From: Peptoniphilus mikwangii
Lineage (GTDB): Bacteria > Bacillota > Clostridia > Tissierellales > Peptoniphilaceae
Length of the DNA: 64,000 bases
Reading direction: 5' to 3'
NCBI RefSeq assembly: GCF_000468535.1
Contig: NZ_AUQY01000002.1
Coordinates: 350,204 to 414,203 of the forward strand
A program made the position numbers and the translations under genes. Shown here piece by piece: positions 1 through 9,247 of the stretch. The notes under the pieces are model-generated. The model searched no databases, was not told the DNA's origin, and worked only from the letters and a program-made list of their open reading frames with translations. Position 1 is the first letter of the stretch, and each line of letters starts with the position of its first letter.

Positions 1-87
1 GCAATGAGCTTTATAAACATCGCCCATTCCTCCGGTTCCTATCTTTTCAAGGACCTCATATCTATTTCCTAATACTTTACCAATCAT
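1..87 (-). CDS. prkC: Ser/Thr protein kinase PrkC (PASTA kinase), N-terminal fragment cut by window edge
   Basis: Only the first 29 codons lie in the window. They read [20 protein letters not shown] followed by MGDVYKAHC, the glycine-rich P-loop of a Hanks-type kinase (GxGGMGxVYKA). Its place directly behind the PP2C phosphatase gene, with the ribosome site AGGTG overlapping the phosphatase stop codon, is the standard Firmicute stp-prkC arrangement. In this family the kinase is membrane-anchored with extracellular PASTA repeats that sense peptidoglycan fragments, but that part lies outside the window, so the PASTA region is inferred from synteny. Confidence 0.9.
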   Translation of the reverse strand, partial: MIGKVLGNRYEVLEKIGTGGMGDVYKAHC

Positions 88-95
88 GAGAACAC

Positions 96-812
96 CTACT
101 TATTATCTATTATAATCAATGTAACATTGTCAATTCCGCCATTTAAAAGAGTTTCTTTAATTAATTTATCCTTGGCTATTTCAATTTCATATTTGTTTAT
201 TATTTCTAATATTTCTTTTTCATCAACCATATTTGTAAGCCCATCTGAACACAACAAATATTTTGTATTCTTATTAATTTTCAGCTTATTTACAGTTACC
301 TCTATAGTTTCTGATGTACCTAAGGCTTTTGTAAGTACATTTTTCTTAGGATGCTCCTTAGCTTCCTGTTCAGTTATTTCTCCTATTTGAATTAAATAAT
401 TGACAAAAGAATCATCTGTTGTAATTTGATTTATCTCATCACAATTTATCTCATATATTCTGCTATCTCCGATATTGACATAGTATAAATATCCATCATA
501 AATATAACACATAGAAAGAGTTGTTCCCATTCCTCTATATTTTATATCTTCACGAGATAAATTAAAAATTTTTTCATTAGCCATTTTTACTGAATTTACT
601 ATTACTCTTTCAAGCTCTTCATCAGAATTAATATTTTCTTCAGAAAAATAATCCACTATTGTTTGAACAGCCATTTGACTGGCGGTTTCTCCAGCTAAAT
701 GACCTCCCATACCATCGGCAAGTATAAAAATATTTTCTATTTTACCGGGAATATAATACGAATCTTCGTTATTATCTCTAATACATCCCTTATCAGTCGC
801 AGCTACAAACAT
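96..812 (-). CDS. stp: PP2C-family Ser/Thr protein phosphatase Stp/PrpC
   Basis: A metal-dependent PP2C phosphatase that reverses phosphorylation by the adjacent PASTA kinase. The metal-binding motifs are present: [12 protein letters not shown] at the N-terminus, ADGMGGH, CSDGLTN and GGIDNVT near the C-terminus. The protein is 238 aa, normal for soluble PrpC. I chose the ATG at 812 because AAGGAGGCGAT lies 5-11 bases before it; a longer reading from 851 has no ribosome site and would extend further into rlmN. Even so the gene overlaps the end of rlmN by 20 bases, so the two are probably translationally coupled. Confidence 0.95.
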   Translation of the reverse strand: MFVAATDKGCIRDNNEDSYYIPGKIENIFILADGMGGHLAGETASQMAVQTIVDYFSEENINSDEELERVIVNSVKMANEKIFNLSREDIKYRGMGTTLSMCYIYDGYLYYVNIGDSRIYEINCDEINQITTDDSFVNYLIQIGEITEQEAKEHPKKNVLTKALGTSETIEVTVNKLKINKNTKYLLCSDGLTNMVDEKEILEIINKYEIEIAKDKLIKETLLNGGIDNVTLIIIDNK

Positions 813-1842
813 TTTTATCGCCTCCTTCATACTTTCTTCTAAGTTGTCCACATGATGCCATTATATCCGCACCTAATTCTCTTCTTATTGTAACATTTAA
901 CTTCAAAGCTTCAAGCTTTTTCTTAAAATCTTCAACTTCTTTTTGGTTTGGTCTTTTCTTATTATATTCTTTTATCGGATTTAATGGAATTAAATTTATA
1001 TGAGCTTTTAATCCATTAATTAAACTTTTAAGTTCTTGTGCATTTTCTAATGTGTCATTCTGACCTCCAATTAAAGTATACTCAAAAGTTATCCTGCTAT
1101 TTGTCATATTTGAATAATTTTTACAAGCTTGTATTATCTGTTCAATGTTATATTTTTTATTAATTGGCATAATGTTGTCTCTACTAATATTATTAGTGTT
1201 ATGAAGAGATATTGCAAGAGTTATTGGCAAATTTTCTTTAGAAAGCTCATATATCTTATCTACTATTCCACAAGTAGATATTGTTATATTTCTATAGCTT
1301 AAATTTTTTCCTTCTTTGCTATGAACTAATTTTAAAAATCTAATTACATTATCATAATTATCAAAAGGCTCTCCACTACCCATCAAAATTATATTAGATA
1401 CATTTATATTAAACCTTTTTTCAACTTCATAAACTTGTCCAAGCATTTCATAAGCAGATAAATTTCTAATTAATCCTTCTTTTGTTGACGCACAAAAAAC
1501 ACAACCCATTCTACAACCAACTTGAGTTGAAATACATTGAGAATACCCATGCTTATATTTCATTAATACTCCCTCAACAATATTTTTATCTTCAAGTTTA
1601 AATAGAAATTTTTTAGTTTCATCAAGTTTTGATGAATATTCCTCAAGGATTGAAACTGTCTGAATTTTTTCATATTCTAAAATCTTTGTAATCAAACTCT
1701 TAGGAAGATTAGAATTTTCTATGTCTGTCCTTTTTTGCTTATGGAAAAAATTATACAGCTGCATAGCTCTAAAATTTTTTTCTCCATAAAATTTTACTTT
1801 GTTTTCAATTTCATCTAAATACAGGTTATTAATTTCCATCAA
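793..1842 (-). CDS. rlmN: 23S rRNA (adenine-C2)-methyltransferase RlmN
   Basis: A radical SAM enzyme that methylates C2 of A2503 in 23S rRNA (and A37 of some tRNAs in the family). The cluster-binding cysteines sit at about residues 110, 114 and 117 in the segment CRMGCVFC. The two further conserved family cysteines are visible as C103 in QCISTQVGC and about C331 in MASCGQLRRKY. Length (349 aa) is typical. Its start overlaps the rsmB stop by four bases (ATGA) and its end overlaps the phosphatase gene, giving a tightly coupled rsmB-rlmN-stp-prkC block that is common in Firmicutes. Confidence 0.96.
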   Translation of the reverse strand: MMEINNLYLDEIENKVKFYGEKNFRAMQLYNFFHKQKRTDIENSNLPKSLITKILEYEKIQTVSILEEYSSKLDETKKFLFKLEDKNIVEGVLMKYKHGYSQCISTQVGCRMGCVFCASTKEGLIRNLSAYEMLGQVYEVEKRFNINVSNIILMGSGEPFDNYDNVIRFLKLVHSKEGKNLSYRNITISTCGIVDKIYELSKENLPITLAISLHNTNNISRDNIMPINKKYNIEQIIQACKNYSNMTNSRITFEYTLIGGQNDTLENAQELKSLINGLKAHINLIPLNPIKEYNKKRPNQKEVEDFKKKLEALKLNVTIRRELGADIMASCGQLRRKYEGGDKNVCSCD

Positions 1843-3161
1843 TTAATCCTCTTAATCTTTGCTATAGAAAAACCATCCATATTATGGGTATTAGTATATA
1901 TTTTTAAAATATCTGAATTCTCTATTTTTTCAATTTCAAAATTCTTATTTTCATCTAAAAATTTATTAATTATATCTTCATTTTCTTCTCTTGTTATTGT
2001 ACATGTGGAATATGTTATTATTCCGCCTATTTTTACATATTTAGATGCATTATTTATTATATTCATTTGAATTTTTGTGAGTTTCTCTATGTCTTCAGGC
2101 TTCCTATTCCATTTTATTTCCGGCTTTCTCCTATATAATCCAAGACCCGAACAAGGTGCATCCACAATTACATTGTCAAATAAATTATAAAAAGTTTTAT
2201 TATATATCGTAGCATCATTCTTTAGAATTTTTATGTTCTTAATTCCAAGCCTCTCCATATTCTCTCGAATCAACGAAATTTTTTTATTTGAAATATCGCA
2301 TAAAATTATTGATGCATCTCTATTTAACATAGCTATATTAAAACTCTTCCCTCCGGGAGCACTACATAAATCTAAAACTTTTGCCTTTTCATTAAATTTT
2401 GTAAATTCTGATACAAGCATAGATGCCTCATCCTGAATATAAAAATACCCTTCCTTAAACAAAAATGAATCCAAAATCGATTCAGGATTTTTTACAATTA
2501 AAGCATTCTTGGAATATTTAGTTTTTTCTGTATCAAATCCTCTTTTTTTAAGCTTGCCCGCTAAGTCTTCGACACTACATTTTAATGTATTTACTCTTAT
2601 TGTAAATGGCGCTTGTACATTATTGCATTTTAAAAGTTCTTTTGTAAAATCTTTTCCCTTTTCTTCTAAAATTAAGTCTACATAAAATTTAGGATGTGAA
2701 TAATAGATGGAAAGATACTCAGCATAATCTGTCTCTTTTACATCATTTAACCAAAATTCAGACTTTTCTATATTTTCTTTATCTCTTAAAATATTCCTAA
2801 GTAATCCATTCACAAATCCTGCCGACCCTTGATTCCCAAAAATTTTAGCTAAATTTACACTTTCATTTATAATAGAATAGTCAGGTATTCTACTTGTAAA
2901 AAATATCTGATATATTCCCATTTGTAAAATAGTCAAAATAGTTCTGTGTATTTTTTTTATTTTAATTTTAGAATACTTAGATACAATATGTTCTAATAAA
3001 AGCTTATTTTGGACTACTCCTGTAGTTATATTAACTATTAAATTATAATCTCTTTTGTCAATTTTAGATTTAGATAAAATTAACAGTTCTTCATTTAAAA
3101 AGGCACCCTTATAAAGGACATTATCTATTATAAAAAGTGCCTTTTTTCTAATATCTTTCAT
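1839..3161 (-). CDS. rsmB: 16S rRNA (cytosine-C5)-methyltransferase RsmB (Sun)
   Basis: SAM-dependent m5C methyltransferase acting on C967 of 16S rRNA. The first ~140 residues form a NusB-like RNA-binding domain (IFFTSRIPDYSIINESVNLAK is the conserved helix). The catalytic domain follows, with the SAM site DLCSAPGGKS near residue 265, the DAPCSGLG motif and the catalytic cysteine in TYSTCTI. Length 440 aa matches the family. It sits 2 bases after the zinc protease gene stop and overlaps rlmN by four bases. Confidence 0.95.
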   Translation of the reverse strand: MKDIRKKALFIIDNVLYKGAFLNEELLILSKSKIDKRDYNLIVNITTGVVQNKLLLEHIVSKYSKIKIKKIHRTILTILQMGIYQIFFTSRIPDYSIINESVNLAKIFGNQGSAGFVNGLLRNILRDKENIEKSEFWLNDVKETDYAEYLSIYYSHPKFYVDLILEEKGKDFTKELLKCNNVQAPFTIRVNTLKCSVEDLAGKLKKRGFDTEKTKYSKNALIVKNPESILDSFLFKEGYFYIQDEASMLVSEFTKFNEKAKVLDLCSAPGGKSFNIAMLNRDASIILCDISNKKISLIRENMERLGIKNIKILKNDATIYNKTFYNLFDNVIVDAPCSGLGLYRRKPEIKWNRKPEDIEKLTKIQMNIINNASKYVKIGGIITYSTCTITREENEDIINKFLDENKNFEIEKIENSDILKIYTNTHNMDGFSIAKIKRIN

Positions 3162-3163
3162 AT

Positions 3164-3859
3164 TTAATCTCTTCTCTTTCCGAATAATGCCAATAATCTA
3201 AAAAGTTGTCCCAATGCAATTAATGTAGATGCAACATAAGTTAATGCCGCTGCCGAAAGAACTTCTTTCGTTCCTACAAGTGCATCAACCGACAAAATAT
3301 TGTTAGATAATTCAGCTTGTGCTCTTCTACTTGCATCAAATTCTACAGGTAGTGTAACTATCTGAAATAAAACTGCTATCGCAAACATTGCTATTCCAAG
3401 TTTTATCATAAATGCCGAGAAAAACAATCCCATCATTATAAATATCATTGACAAATTAGATCCTATATTTGCAGCCGGAACAAGTGCAGCTCTAATTTTT
3501 AATGGAATATATCCTCTTTCATGCTGAATAGCGTGCCCCACTTCATGTGCCGCTATTCCAAGTGCTGCTATACTTCTTCCTGAATATATATCAGACGATA
3601 AATTTAAAACTTTATTTTCAGGATCATAATTATCTGAAAGTTTTCCACCTATCATTTGAATTCTTACATCTCTTAAATTATTTCTATCCATTATTAGCCT
3701 TGCAACATCTGCACCTGTTAATCCTGTATTTGAATCAATTCTTCTATATTTTTCATAAGTAGAATTGATTTTTGATTGAGCAAACATAGCAAGTAACAAT
3801 CCGGGTATTATATAATACATATATTGGAAACCAATACCATAATAACCATAACCAAACAT
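3164..3859 (-). CDS. Membrane zinc metallopeptidase, YugP family
   Basis: An integral membrane protein of about 231 aa with the metalloprotease signature HEVGHAIQHE (HEXXH) near the middle, an N-terminal hydrophobic segment and three more hydrophobic stretches after the active site. This matches the neutral zinc metallopeptidase_2 family (B. subtilis YugP), whose substrate is not established. The start at 3859 (MFGYGYYG) is preferred because GGGGGTG lies just upstream; a longer reading from 3907 would overlap fmt. It is placed between fmt and rsmB in the operon, a frequent Firmicute position. Confidence 0.9.
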   Translation of the reverse strand: MFGYGYYGIGFQYMYYIIPGLLLAMFAQSKINSTYEKYRRIDSNTGLTGADVARLIMDRNNLRDVRIQMIGGKLSDNYDPENKVLNLSSDIYSGRSIAALGIAAHEVGHAIQHERGYIPLKIRAALVPAANIGSNLSMIFIMMGLFFSAFMIKLGIAMFAIAVLFQIVTLPVEFDASRRAQAELSNNILSVDALVGTKEVLSAAALTYVASTLIALGQLFRLLALFGKRRD

Positions 3860-3863
3860 AATA

Positions 3864-4790
3864 CTACACCCCCAAAATTTCTCCGACTTTAAAACTATTT
3901 CCGGCAAGATATGATTTAATATCCATTAACTTTTTCCCCGGAAATTGAAGCTTTAATATTGAAACAGTTCCATCTATTGCTGAAATAATTAATTTCTTAT
4001 TTGAATCAATAATCTCTCCCGGTAATTTATTTTGAATATCTTTTGAAATTTCAACTTCTACTATTTTAAATCTTTCTCCTTTGTATACTGAAGAAGCATA
4101 CATTCTGTCATTAAGGCCTCTTACAAGTCTGTCTATTTCAAATACACTCATTTTTTTAAAATCAATATGCCCTGTTTCTCTTTCTATTTTTTCAGCATAA
4201 GTCGCCAATTCTTCATCTTGTTTTTTAAAATTTACATTTTTATTTTTTAACTTTTCTATAAATTCTACTATTAATTTTGCTCCCATTTTAGCAAGTTTTT
4301 TTTCAAGCTCAGATGCAGAAAGCTTTCCGATTTCAATACAATCTGTTATCGCAACATCACCCGTATCAAGACCTTTCTCCATTTTCATAATACTTATTCC
4401 TGTACAACTTTCTCCATTTATTATTGCTCTGTTTATGGGTGCCGCCCCCCTAAGCTTTGGAAGTAATGACGCATGAATATTAATTGAATAATATTTAGGT
4501 AAGTATAATACTTCTTCTTTTAAAATTTGTCCATAAGCTACTACAACAAATAAATCCGCATTTTTTGATTTTAAATATTTAACTGATTCTTCTGAATTTA
4601 TATCCTCAGGTTGATAAACTTCAAGTCCAAGAGCTAATGCTCTCTCTTTTATTGGAGATGAAAGCAGCTTTTTACCTCTTCCTCTTTTTTTATCAACTTG
4701 AGTTATAACTGCACTTATATTATATTTTTCATTAAGCGCATCAAGTGCATCTATCCCAAATTCAGGAGTAGACATAAAAATTATATTCAT
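3864..4790 (-). CDS. fmt: Methionyl-tRNA formyltransferase
   Basis: Transfers a formyl group from 10-formyl-tetrahydrofolate to Met-tRNAfMet for translation initiation. The family signature is clear: N-terminal MNIIFMSTPEFG, the catalytic loop NIHASLLPKLRGAAPINRAI around residues 105-125, and a C-terminal OB-fold-like domain. Length 308 aa is typical. Start and stop are shared with def in a TAATG overlap at 4788-4792, so formylation and deformylation enzymes are translationally coupled. Confidence 0.97.
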   Translation of the reverse strand: MNIIFMSTPEFGIDALDALNEKYNISAVITQVDKKRGRGKKLLSSPIKERALALGLEVYQPEDINSEESVKYLKSKNADLFVVVAYGQILKEEVLYLPKYYSINIHASLLPKLRGAAPINRAIINGESCTGISIMKMEKGLDTGDVAITDCIEIGKLSASELEKKLAKMGAKLIVEFIEKLKNKNVNFKKQDEELATYAEKIERETGHIDFKKMSVFEIDRLVRGLNDRMYASSVYKGERFKIVEVEISKDIQNKLPGEIIDSNKKLIISAIDGTVSILKLQFPGKKLMDIKSYLAGNSFKVGEILGV

Positions 4791-5266
4791 TATATTTCCT
4801 CATCTTCACTATTTATAACATACATCTCTTCAGCTATATCAGAATATAAAATTCCATTTAAATGATCTATCTCATGTTGAAGAATTCTTGCCAGATATTC
4901 TTTAGCTTCTATTTCTTTTTTTTCTCCATTTTCGTCTAAGTACTTAACCTTAATTTCGTTAAATCTTTTAACCTTACCTTGTTTATTTGGCAATGACAAA
5001 CAACCTTCATAACCTAATTGTGTTCCCGATTCAAAAATTATTTCAGGATTGATAAGAGCAAATCTATGTTCCGTTCTGTCATCAACGGTTATGACTCTTC
5101 TTAGTACACCGACTTGCGGAGCTGCTAATCCAACTCCTTCTGCCTTATCCATCGTTTCATACATGTCTTCTATTAAGGTTTTAAGCCTATCATCGAATTT
5201 TACAACTTCTCTCGATATCTTTCTAAGAACAGGATCATCATCTGTTCGTATAACTCTATATGCCAT
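4790..5266 (-). CDS. def: Peptide deformylase
   Basis: Fe/Zn hydrolase that removes the N-formyl group from nascent peptides. All three conserved motifs are present: GVGLAAPQVG, EGCLSLP (metal-binding cysteine) and QHEIDHLNG (HEXXH, two metal-binding histidines). Length 158 aa is usual. Lies 8 bases after priA and overlaps fmt by one base. Confidence 0.97.
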   Translation of the reverse strand: MAYRVIRTDDDPVLRKISREVVKFDDRLKTLIEDMYETMDKAEGVGLAAPQVGVLRRVITVDDRTEHRFALINPEIIFESGTQLGYEGCLSLPNKQGKVKRFNEIKVKYLDENGEKKEIEAKEYLARILQHEIDHLNGILYSDIAEEMYVINSEDEEI

Positions 5267-5274
5267 AATTCACC

Positions 5275-7659
5275 TCATATAAATTCTATTTCAATAAATA
5301 TATTATTCTTATTAAGCTTTAATCTATTATTTATTAATACCCTTTTTATAACTTCAATTAACTCCTCCAAATTATCAGGATCAACTTTAAGCGTTATTTT
5401 ACGATTAAATACATTTTTTATTTTAGGCATTTTTATTATCCTTGTATGTTCAACTTTATATCCTCTAATTTCTCCAGCAAATGAATTTAAAATTTCATTT
5501 GCCATAAAATCAAGCTTATTTTCAAATTCAGAATATAAATGTATATTTACAAGCTTAATAAAAGGAGGATAATTAAATTCTTTTCTATATCCTATCTCTT
5601 TATTATAAAATCGCTCATAATCTGCATTTTTAGAATACACAATGCTATAATTATCAGGTTCATAAGTTTGTATAATAACATCTCCGCCTTTATTCGATCT
5701 TCCTGCCCTCCCGGAAACTTGAGTTAAAAGTTCAAATGTAGTCTCAGTAGCTTTATAATCTGAAATGTATAAAGATAAATCTGCCGCTATTATCCCAACT
5801 AATGTAACATTTTCAAAATCTAATCCTTTAGCAAGCATTTGAGTTCCTATTAAAATATCTACTTCTTTGTTTTTTACACTTTCATAAATATTATCATAAG
5901 AATTTTTTCTTACAGTTGTATCTCTATCCATTCTAATAATTCTTGCATTAGGAAATAATTTTTGTACTTCTTCTTCAACTTTTTGAGTTCCTACTCCAAA
6001 CTGTTTTATAAACTTACTTCCACATTCATGGCATCTATCTACCATTTTCTTAGTTGAACCGCAATAATGACATCTAAGCGAATTTGTGTTTTTATGATAT
6101 GTCATAGATATGTCACAATTATCACATTTTATAACATGACCACAAGATCTACATGATACAAAATTAGAAAATCCTCTTCGATTTAAAAACAATATTATTT
6201 GTTCTTTTTTTTCTAATTTTTCTTCTATTAAATTACGAAGTTGTTCACTAAAAATAGAAACATTACCTCTAAGAAGCTCTTTTCTCATATCAACAATTTG
6301 AACAGTTGGAAGTTTAGCACCTAAAACAGCTCTATGTTTTAACTTAAATAGTCCATATTTCCCACTTAATGCATTATAATAACTGTCAATACTTGGAGTT
6401 GCACTTCCTATAATAACTTTTCCATTTAATATATTCATCCTCTTTTGAGCAACTTCTAATGTATCATATCTCAATGCATTATGAAATCTATACGAACTAT
6501 CATGTTCTTCATCTATTATAACTAATTTTAAATTTTTAAACGGTGCAAATATTGCAGATCTAGCTCCAACAACTACATCAACATATCCATTTTTAATTTT
6601 TTGCCACTGATCATACCTCTCTCCGGTAGACAACTTAGAATGAAGTACAGAAACCTTATTTTCAAACCTTCCCATAAATCTTTCAATCATCTGAGGAGTT
6701 AACCCAATTTCAGGAACAAGAACTATAACTTGTCCACCGGCTTTTATAACTTCTTCTGCAAGTTTTAAGTAAATTTCAGTTTTTCCACTTCCCGTTAGTC
6801 CATATATTAAATCAGTTTCTTTATTTGAATTAAATATCCCATTTAAAACTTTTAACTGTTCATCATTTAATATTTTTGATTCTAATTTTTGCTTATCTTT
6901 ATATGGATTTCTTTCAATAAATTTATCATACAGTTCAACTATTTCTTTATTTACAAGACTTTTTAATGGAGCATCCGATAATTTTAAATCTGAAAGTAAA
7001 TTAGCCCTTGAAGTTTCAATTTTTTCTTGTAAATATTTAATAATTAAGCTTTGCTTTTCAGTTATTTTTAATGATTTCTCTCCAATTTTTCTCAAGTAAT
7101 TTTTTGACAACTTAACATATTTCTGTGTTTTTTCCCCACCTATTGTATCAATCTTAAAATCAATTTCGATTACTTTCTTTTCTATAAGAACTCTTAAAAA
7201 ATTTTTTAATTTTTCATCTCCATCCAAAAAATCAAGTTCATAATTATTTTTCTCTATGAGTCTTATAAACTCATTCTGACTATCATTAAGCTTAATATTC
7301 CCGTTTATTTTTGCAATTTTTTTGATTTTTTTAACATCTCCCGGTGGAAATATAGGAGAAAAACTTTGAGAATAAGTAGTTAAATACCTATCTGACATCC
7401 AAAAACCAAGCTCAATTAAATCTTTTTCCAATATTGGTTCATAGTCTATTACATTAATTATAGTTTTTAATTTATAATTTACTTTTTCTATATTGTCATG
7501 AATTTTTACAACTAATGCAATTCTTGTACTATTACCTCTGCCAAAAGGAACTATTACTCTCATTCCGATTTCAATAAATAAGTTTTCCGGACATTTATAT
7601 AAATATAAATCATCTATCTTAGATACGCTATTTTGTATAAAAACACTTGCATATTTCAT
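5275..7659 (-). CDS. priA: Primosomal replication restart helicase PriA
   Basis: 3'-to-5' DNA helicase that reloads the replisome at collapsed forks. The N-terminal ~200 residues form the DNA-binding region. The helicase core follows with Walker A GLTGSGKTEIYL near residue 290 and DEEHD (DEAH-type box). Two zinc clusters lie in the CxxC-rich insert near residues 505-555 (CRSCGHVIKCDNC, then CHYCGSTKKMVDRCHECG). Length 794 aa fits the family. A strong hairpin terminator sits between coaBC and this gene, so its expression relative to the upstream part of the operon may be reduced. Confidence 0.97.
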   Translation of the reverse strand: MKYASVFIQNSVSKIDDLYLYKCPENLFIEIGMRVIVPFGRGNSTRIALVVKIHDNIEKVNYKLKTIINVIDYEPILEKDLIELGFWMSDRYLTTYSQSFSPIFPPGDVKKIKKIAKINGNIKLNDSQNEFIRLIEKNNYELDFLDGDEKLKNFLRVLIEKKVIEIDFKIDTIGGEKTQKYVKLSKNYLRKIGEKSLKITEKQSLIIKYLQEKIETSRANLLSDLKLSDAPLKSLVNKEIVELYDKFIERNPYKDKQKLESKILNDEQLKVLNGIFNSNKETDLIYGLTGSGKTEIYLKLAEEVIKAGGQVIVLVPEIGLTPQMIERFMGRFENKVSVLHSKLSTGERYDQWQKIKNGYVDVVVGARSAIFAPFKNLKLVIIDEEHDSSYRFHNALRYDTLEVAQKRMNILNGKVIIGSATPSIDSYYNALSGKYGLFKLKHRAVLGAKLPTVQIVDMRKELLRGNVSIFSEQLRNLIEEKLEKKEQIILFLNRRGFSNFVSCRSCGHVIKCDNCDISMTYHKNTNSLRCHYCGSTKKMVDRCHECGSKFIKQFGVGTQKVEEEVQKLFPNARIIRMDRDTTVRKNSYDNIYESVKNKEVDILIGTQMLAKGLDFENVTLVGIIAADLSLYISDYKATETTFELLTQVSGRAGRSNKGGDVIIQTYEPDNYSIVYSKNADYERFYNKEIGYRKEFNYPPFIKLVNIHLYSEFENKLDFMANEILNSFAGEIRGYKVEHTRIIKMPKIKNVFNRKITLKVDPDNLEELIEVIKRVLINNRLKLNKNNIFIEIEFI

Positions 7660-7671
7660 ATAACCACCATT

Positions 7672-7696
7672 AAAAAAGCAAGATTTTCTCTTGCTT
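7672..7696 (-). terminator. Intra-operon Rho-independent terminator between coaBC and priA
   Basis: On the minus strand an 8-bp stem AAGCAAGA / TCTTGCTT with a 5-base loop is followed directly by TTTTTTA. It begins at the coaBC stop codon and ends before the priA ribosome site (TGGTGG). The gap is only 35 bases, so either transcription attenuates here or priA has a promoter inside coaBC. Confidence 0.7.
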
Positions 7697-8888
7697 AAAA
7701 TAATTTTCTAACCTTATTTAATATTACATTTGCAAGTTCAGTCTTTGTCATTAAACCCAGAGTTTCTACATTTTCATTTCTATCAATAATACTGGCGATA
7801 TTAGTATCAGTTCTAAATCCTGCTCCTGCTTGCTTTATATTATTTACAACAATAATATCAAAATTTTTACTTCTAAGCTTGCCGATTCCATAATTTATCT
7901 CATTATTTGACTCTGCTGCAAAACCCACAACAATTTGATTCTTTTTGCTATTTCCAAAATGTTTTGCTATATCTATATTATGAACAAGCTCAATATATTC
8001 CAAATCCTTTTGTGCCGTTTTCTTTATTTTTTCTTCACTATACTTTTTAGGTCTATAATCTGCAGGGGCTGCTGCTTTTATTAAAACATCACACTTATCA
8101 AAATATTTTTCAACTGCATCGAACATATCTTGAGTCGTAGATACCTTAACAAAATTATCAACCTTAGGCGCTTCTATACTTACAGAACCTGAAATAAGAG
8201 TTACATCCGCTCCTCTTTTCTTAGCTTGCTTAGCAAGAGCATAACCCATTTTACCGCTTGAATGATTTGTAATATATCTAACGGGATCTATAGGTTCAAT
8301 AGTAGCGCCACTTGTAATTACAAATCTTTTTCCTTCTAAGTCTTTTTCCGTAAGAGCACTATCTATTTCATCAATAATCTCTGCCGGCTCTAACATTTTT
8401 CCATCCCCAACATCATTACATGCCAATACACCATTTTGAGTGTCAAGTATCATCACACCTCTATCTGATAATTTTTTCATATTTTCTCTATTGGCATGGC
8501 TATTTAACATAAATGTATTCATAGCAGGGACTATCATCACTTTTGAGCGACTTGCAAGTAATATAGTAGTCAGTAAATTATCACAAATACCATTTGCAAA
8601 CTTTGCAATCGTATTTGCACTTGCCGGTGCAACAACAATTATATCTGCCCACTTTGCAAGAGAAATATGTTCAACATCCATATTTGAAAGTTGTTTAAAC
8701 ATATCTACATGTACTATATCATTGGACATTGTCTGAAATGTAAGTGGAGTTACAAATTCACATGCAGCTTTAGTCATTACAACTTTTACATTAGCGCCTT
8801 GTTTTCGCAAATTACTTACAATAGATGGTGCCTTATATGCAGCAATACCTCCTGTAACTCCAAGTAATATATTTTTATTTTTAAGCAT
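7695..8888 (-). CDS. coaBC: Bifunctional phosphopantothenoylcysteine decarboxylase / phosphopantothenate-cysteine ligase
   Basis: Makes 4'-phosphopantetheine for coenzyme A in two steps. The N-terminal FMN-dependent decarboxylase half has GVTGGIAAYK, PASANTIAKFANGICDNLLTT and the VPAMN segment. The C-terminal ligase half starts near residue 185 with VITSGATIEPIDPVRYITNHSSGKMG. About 397 aa, normal for the fused enzyme. The ATG at 8888 and a GTG at 8894 are both possible; both lie inside the end of rpoZ, so the two genes are coupled. Confidence 0.96.
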   Translation of the reverse strand: MLKNKNILLGVTGGIAAYKAPSIVSNLRKQGANVKVVMTKAACEFVTPLTFQTMSNDIVHVDMFKQLSNMDVEHISLAKWADIIVVAPASANTIAKFANGICDNLLTTILLASRSKVMIVPAMNTFMLNSHANRENMKKLSDRGVMILDTQNGVLACNDVGDGKMLEPAEIIDEIDSALTEKDLEGKRFVITSGATIEPIDPVRYITNHSSGKMGYALAKQAKKRGADVTLISGSVSIEAPKVDNFVKVSTTQDMFDAVEKYFDKCDVLIKAAAPADYRPKKYSEEKIKKTAQKDLEYIELVHNIDIAKHFGNSKKNQIVVGFAAESNNEINYGIGKLRSKNFDIIVVNNIKQAGAGFRTDTNIASIIDRNENVETLGLMTKTELANVILNKVRKLF

Positions 8889-9246
8889 TTTCACTCATAC
8901 TCTCTTTAAAATTAACTTCTTCATCATTAATCTCATCTTCTATTTTAGAATTTTCTTCATATTCATCTTTCATTTTTTTCATTCTGCTATTTTTAAGAAT
9001 TTCGAGTTTATGCGCTTTTTCATCCTCTATTTTTTTGTTATAAGCACGATCTGACATAGGCTCCCCAAACAAAATAGATTTGTCCATTATTTCTTCAATA
9101 GCTATTGATACCGGTTTTTCATTCTCAGTATTAACAAGTGGAGCTGAACCGTCCACAATTTTTCTTGCTCTTTTAGAAACTAGTACCACTAAAGAATATC
9201 TGCTATCTGTTACATTTTTTATTTTATTAAATGAAGGTATTATCAT
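8881..9246 (-). CDS. rpoZ: RNA polymerase omega subunit with long charged C-terminal extension
   Basis: Small subunit that helps assemble the beta' subunit. The family core is recognisable in the first ~60 residues (IPSFNKIKNVTDSRYSLVVLVSKRARKIV, then KPVSIAIEEI). The protein is about 121 aa, well above the usual 60-90, because of a lysine/glutamate-rich tail after residue ~70. The ATG at 9246 follows AAAGGTGAG by four bases and is preferred to the GTG at 9255. It sits between gmk and coaBC, the standard gmk-rpoZ-coaBC order. Confidence 0.88.
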   Translation of the reverse strand: MIIPSFNKIKNVTDSRYSLVVLVSKRARKIVDGSAPLVNTENEKPVSIAIEEIMDKSILFGEPMSDRAYNKKIEDEKAHKLEILKNSRMKKMKDEYEENSKIEDEINDEEVNFKESMSENA

Positions 9247-9247
9247 T

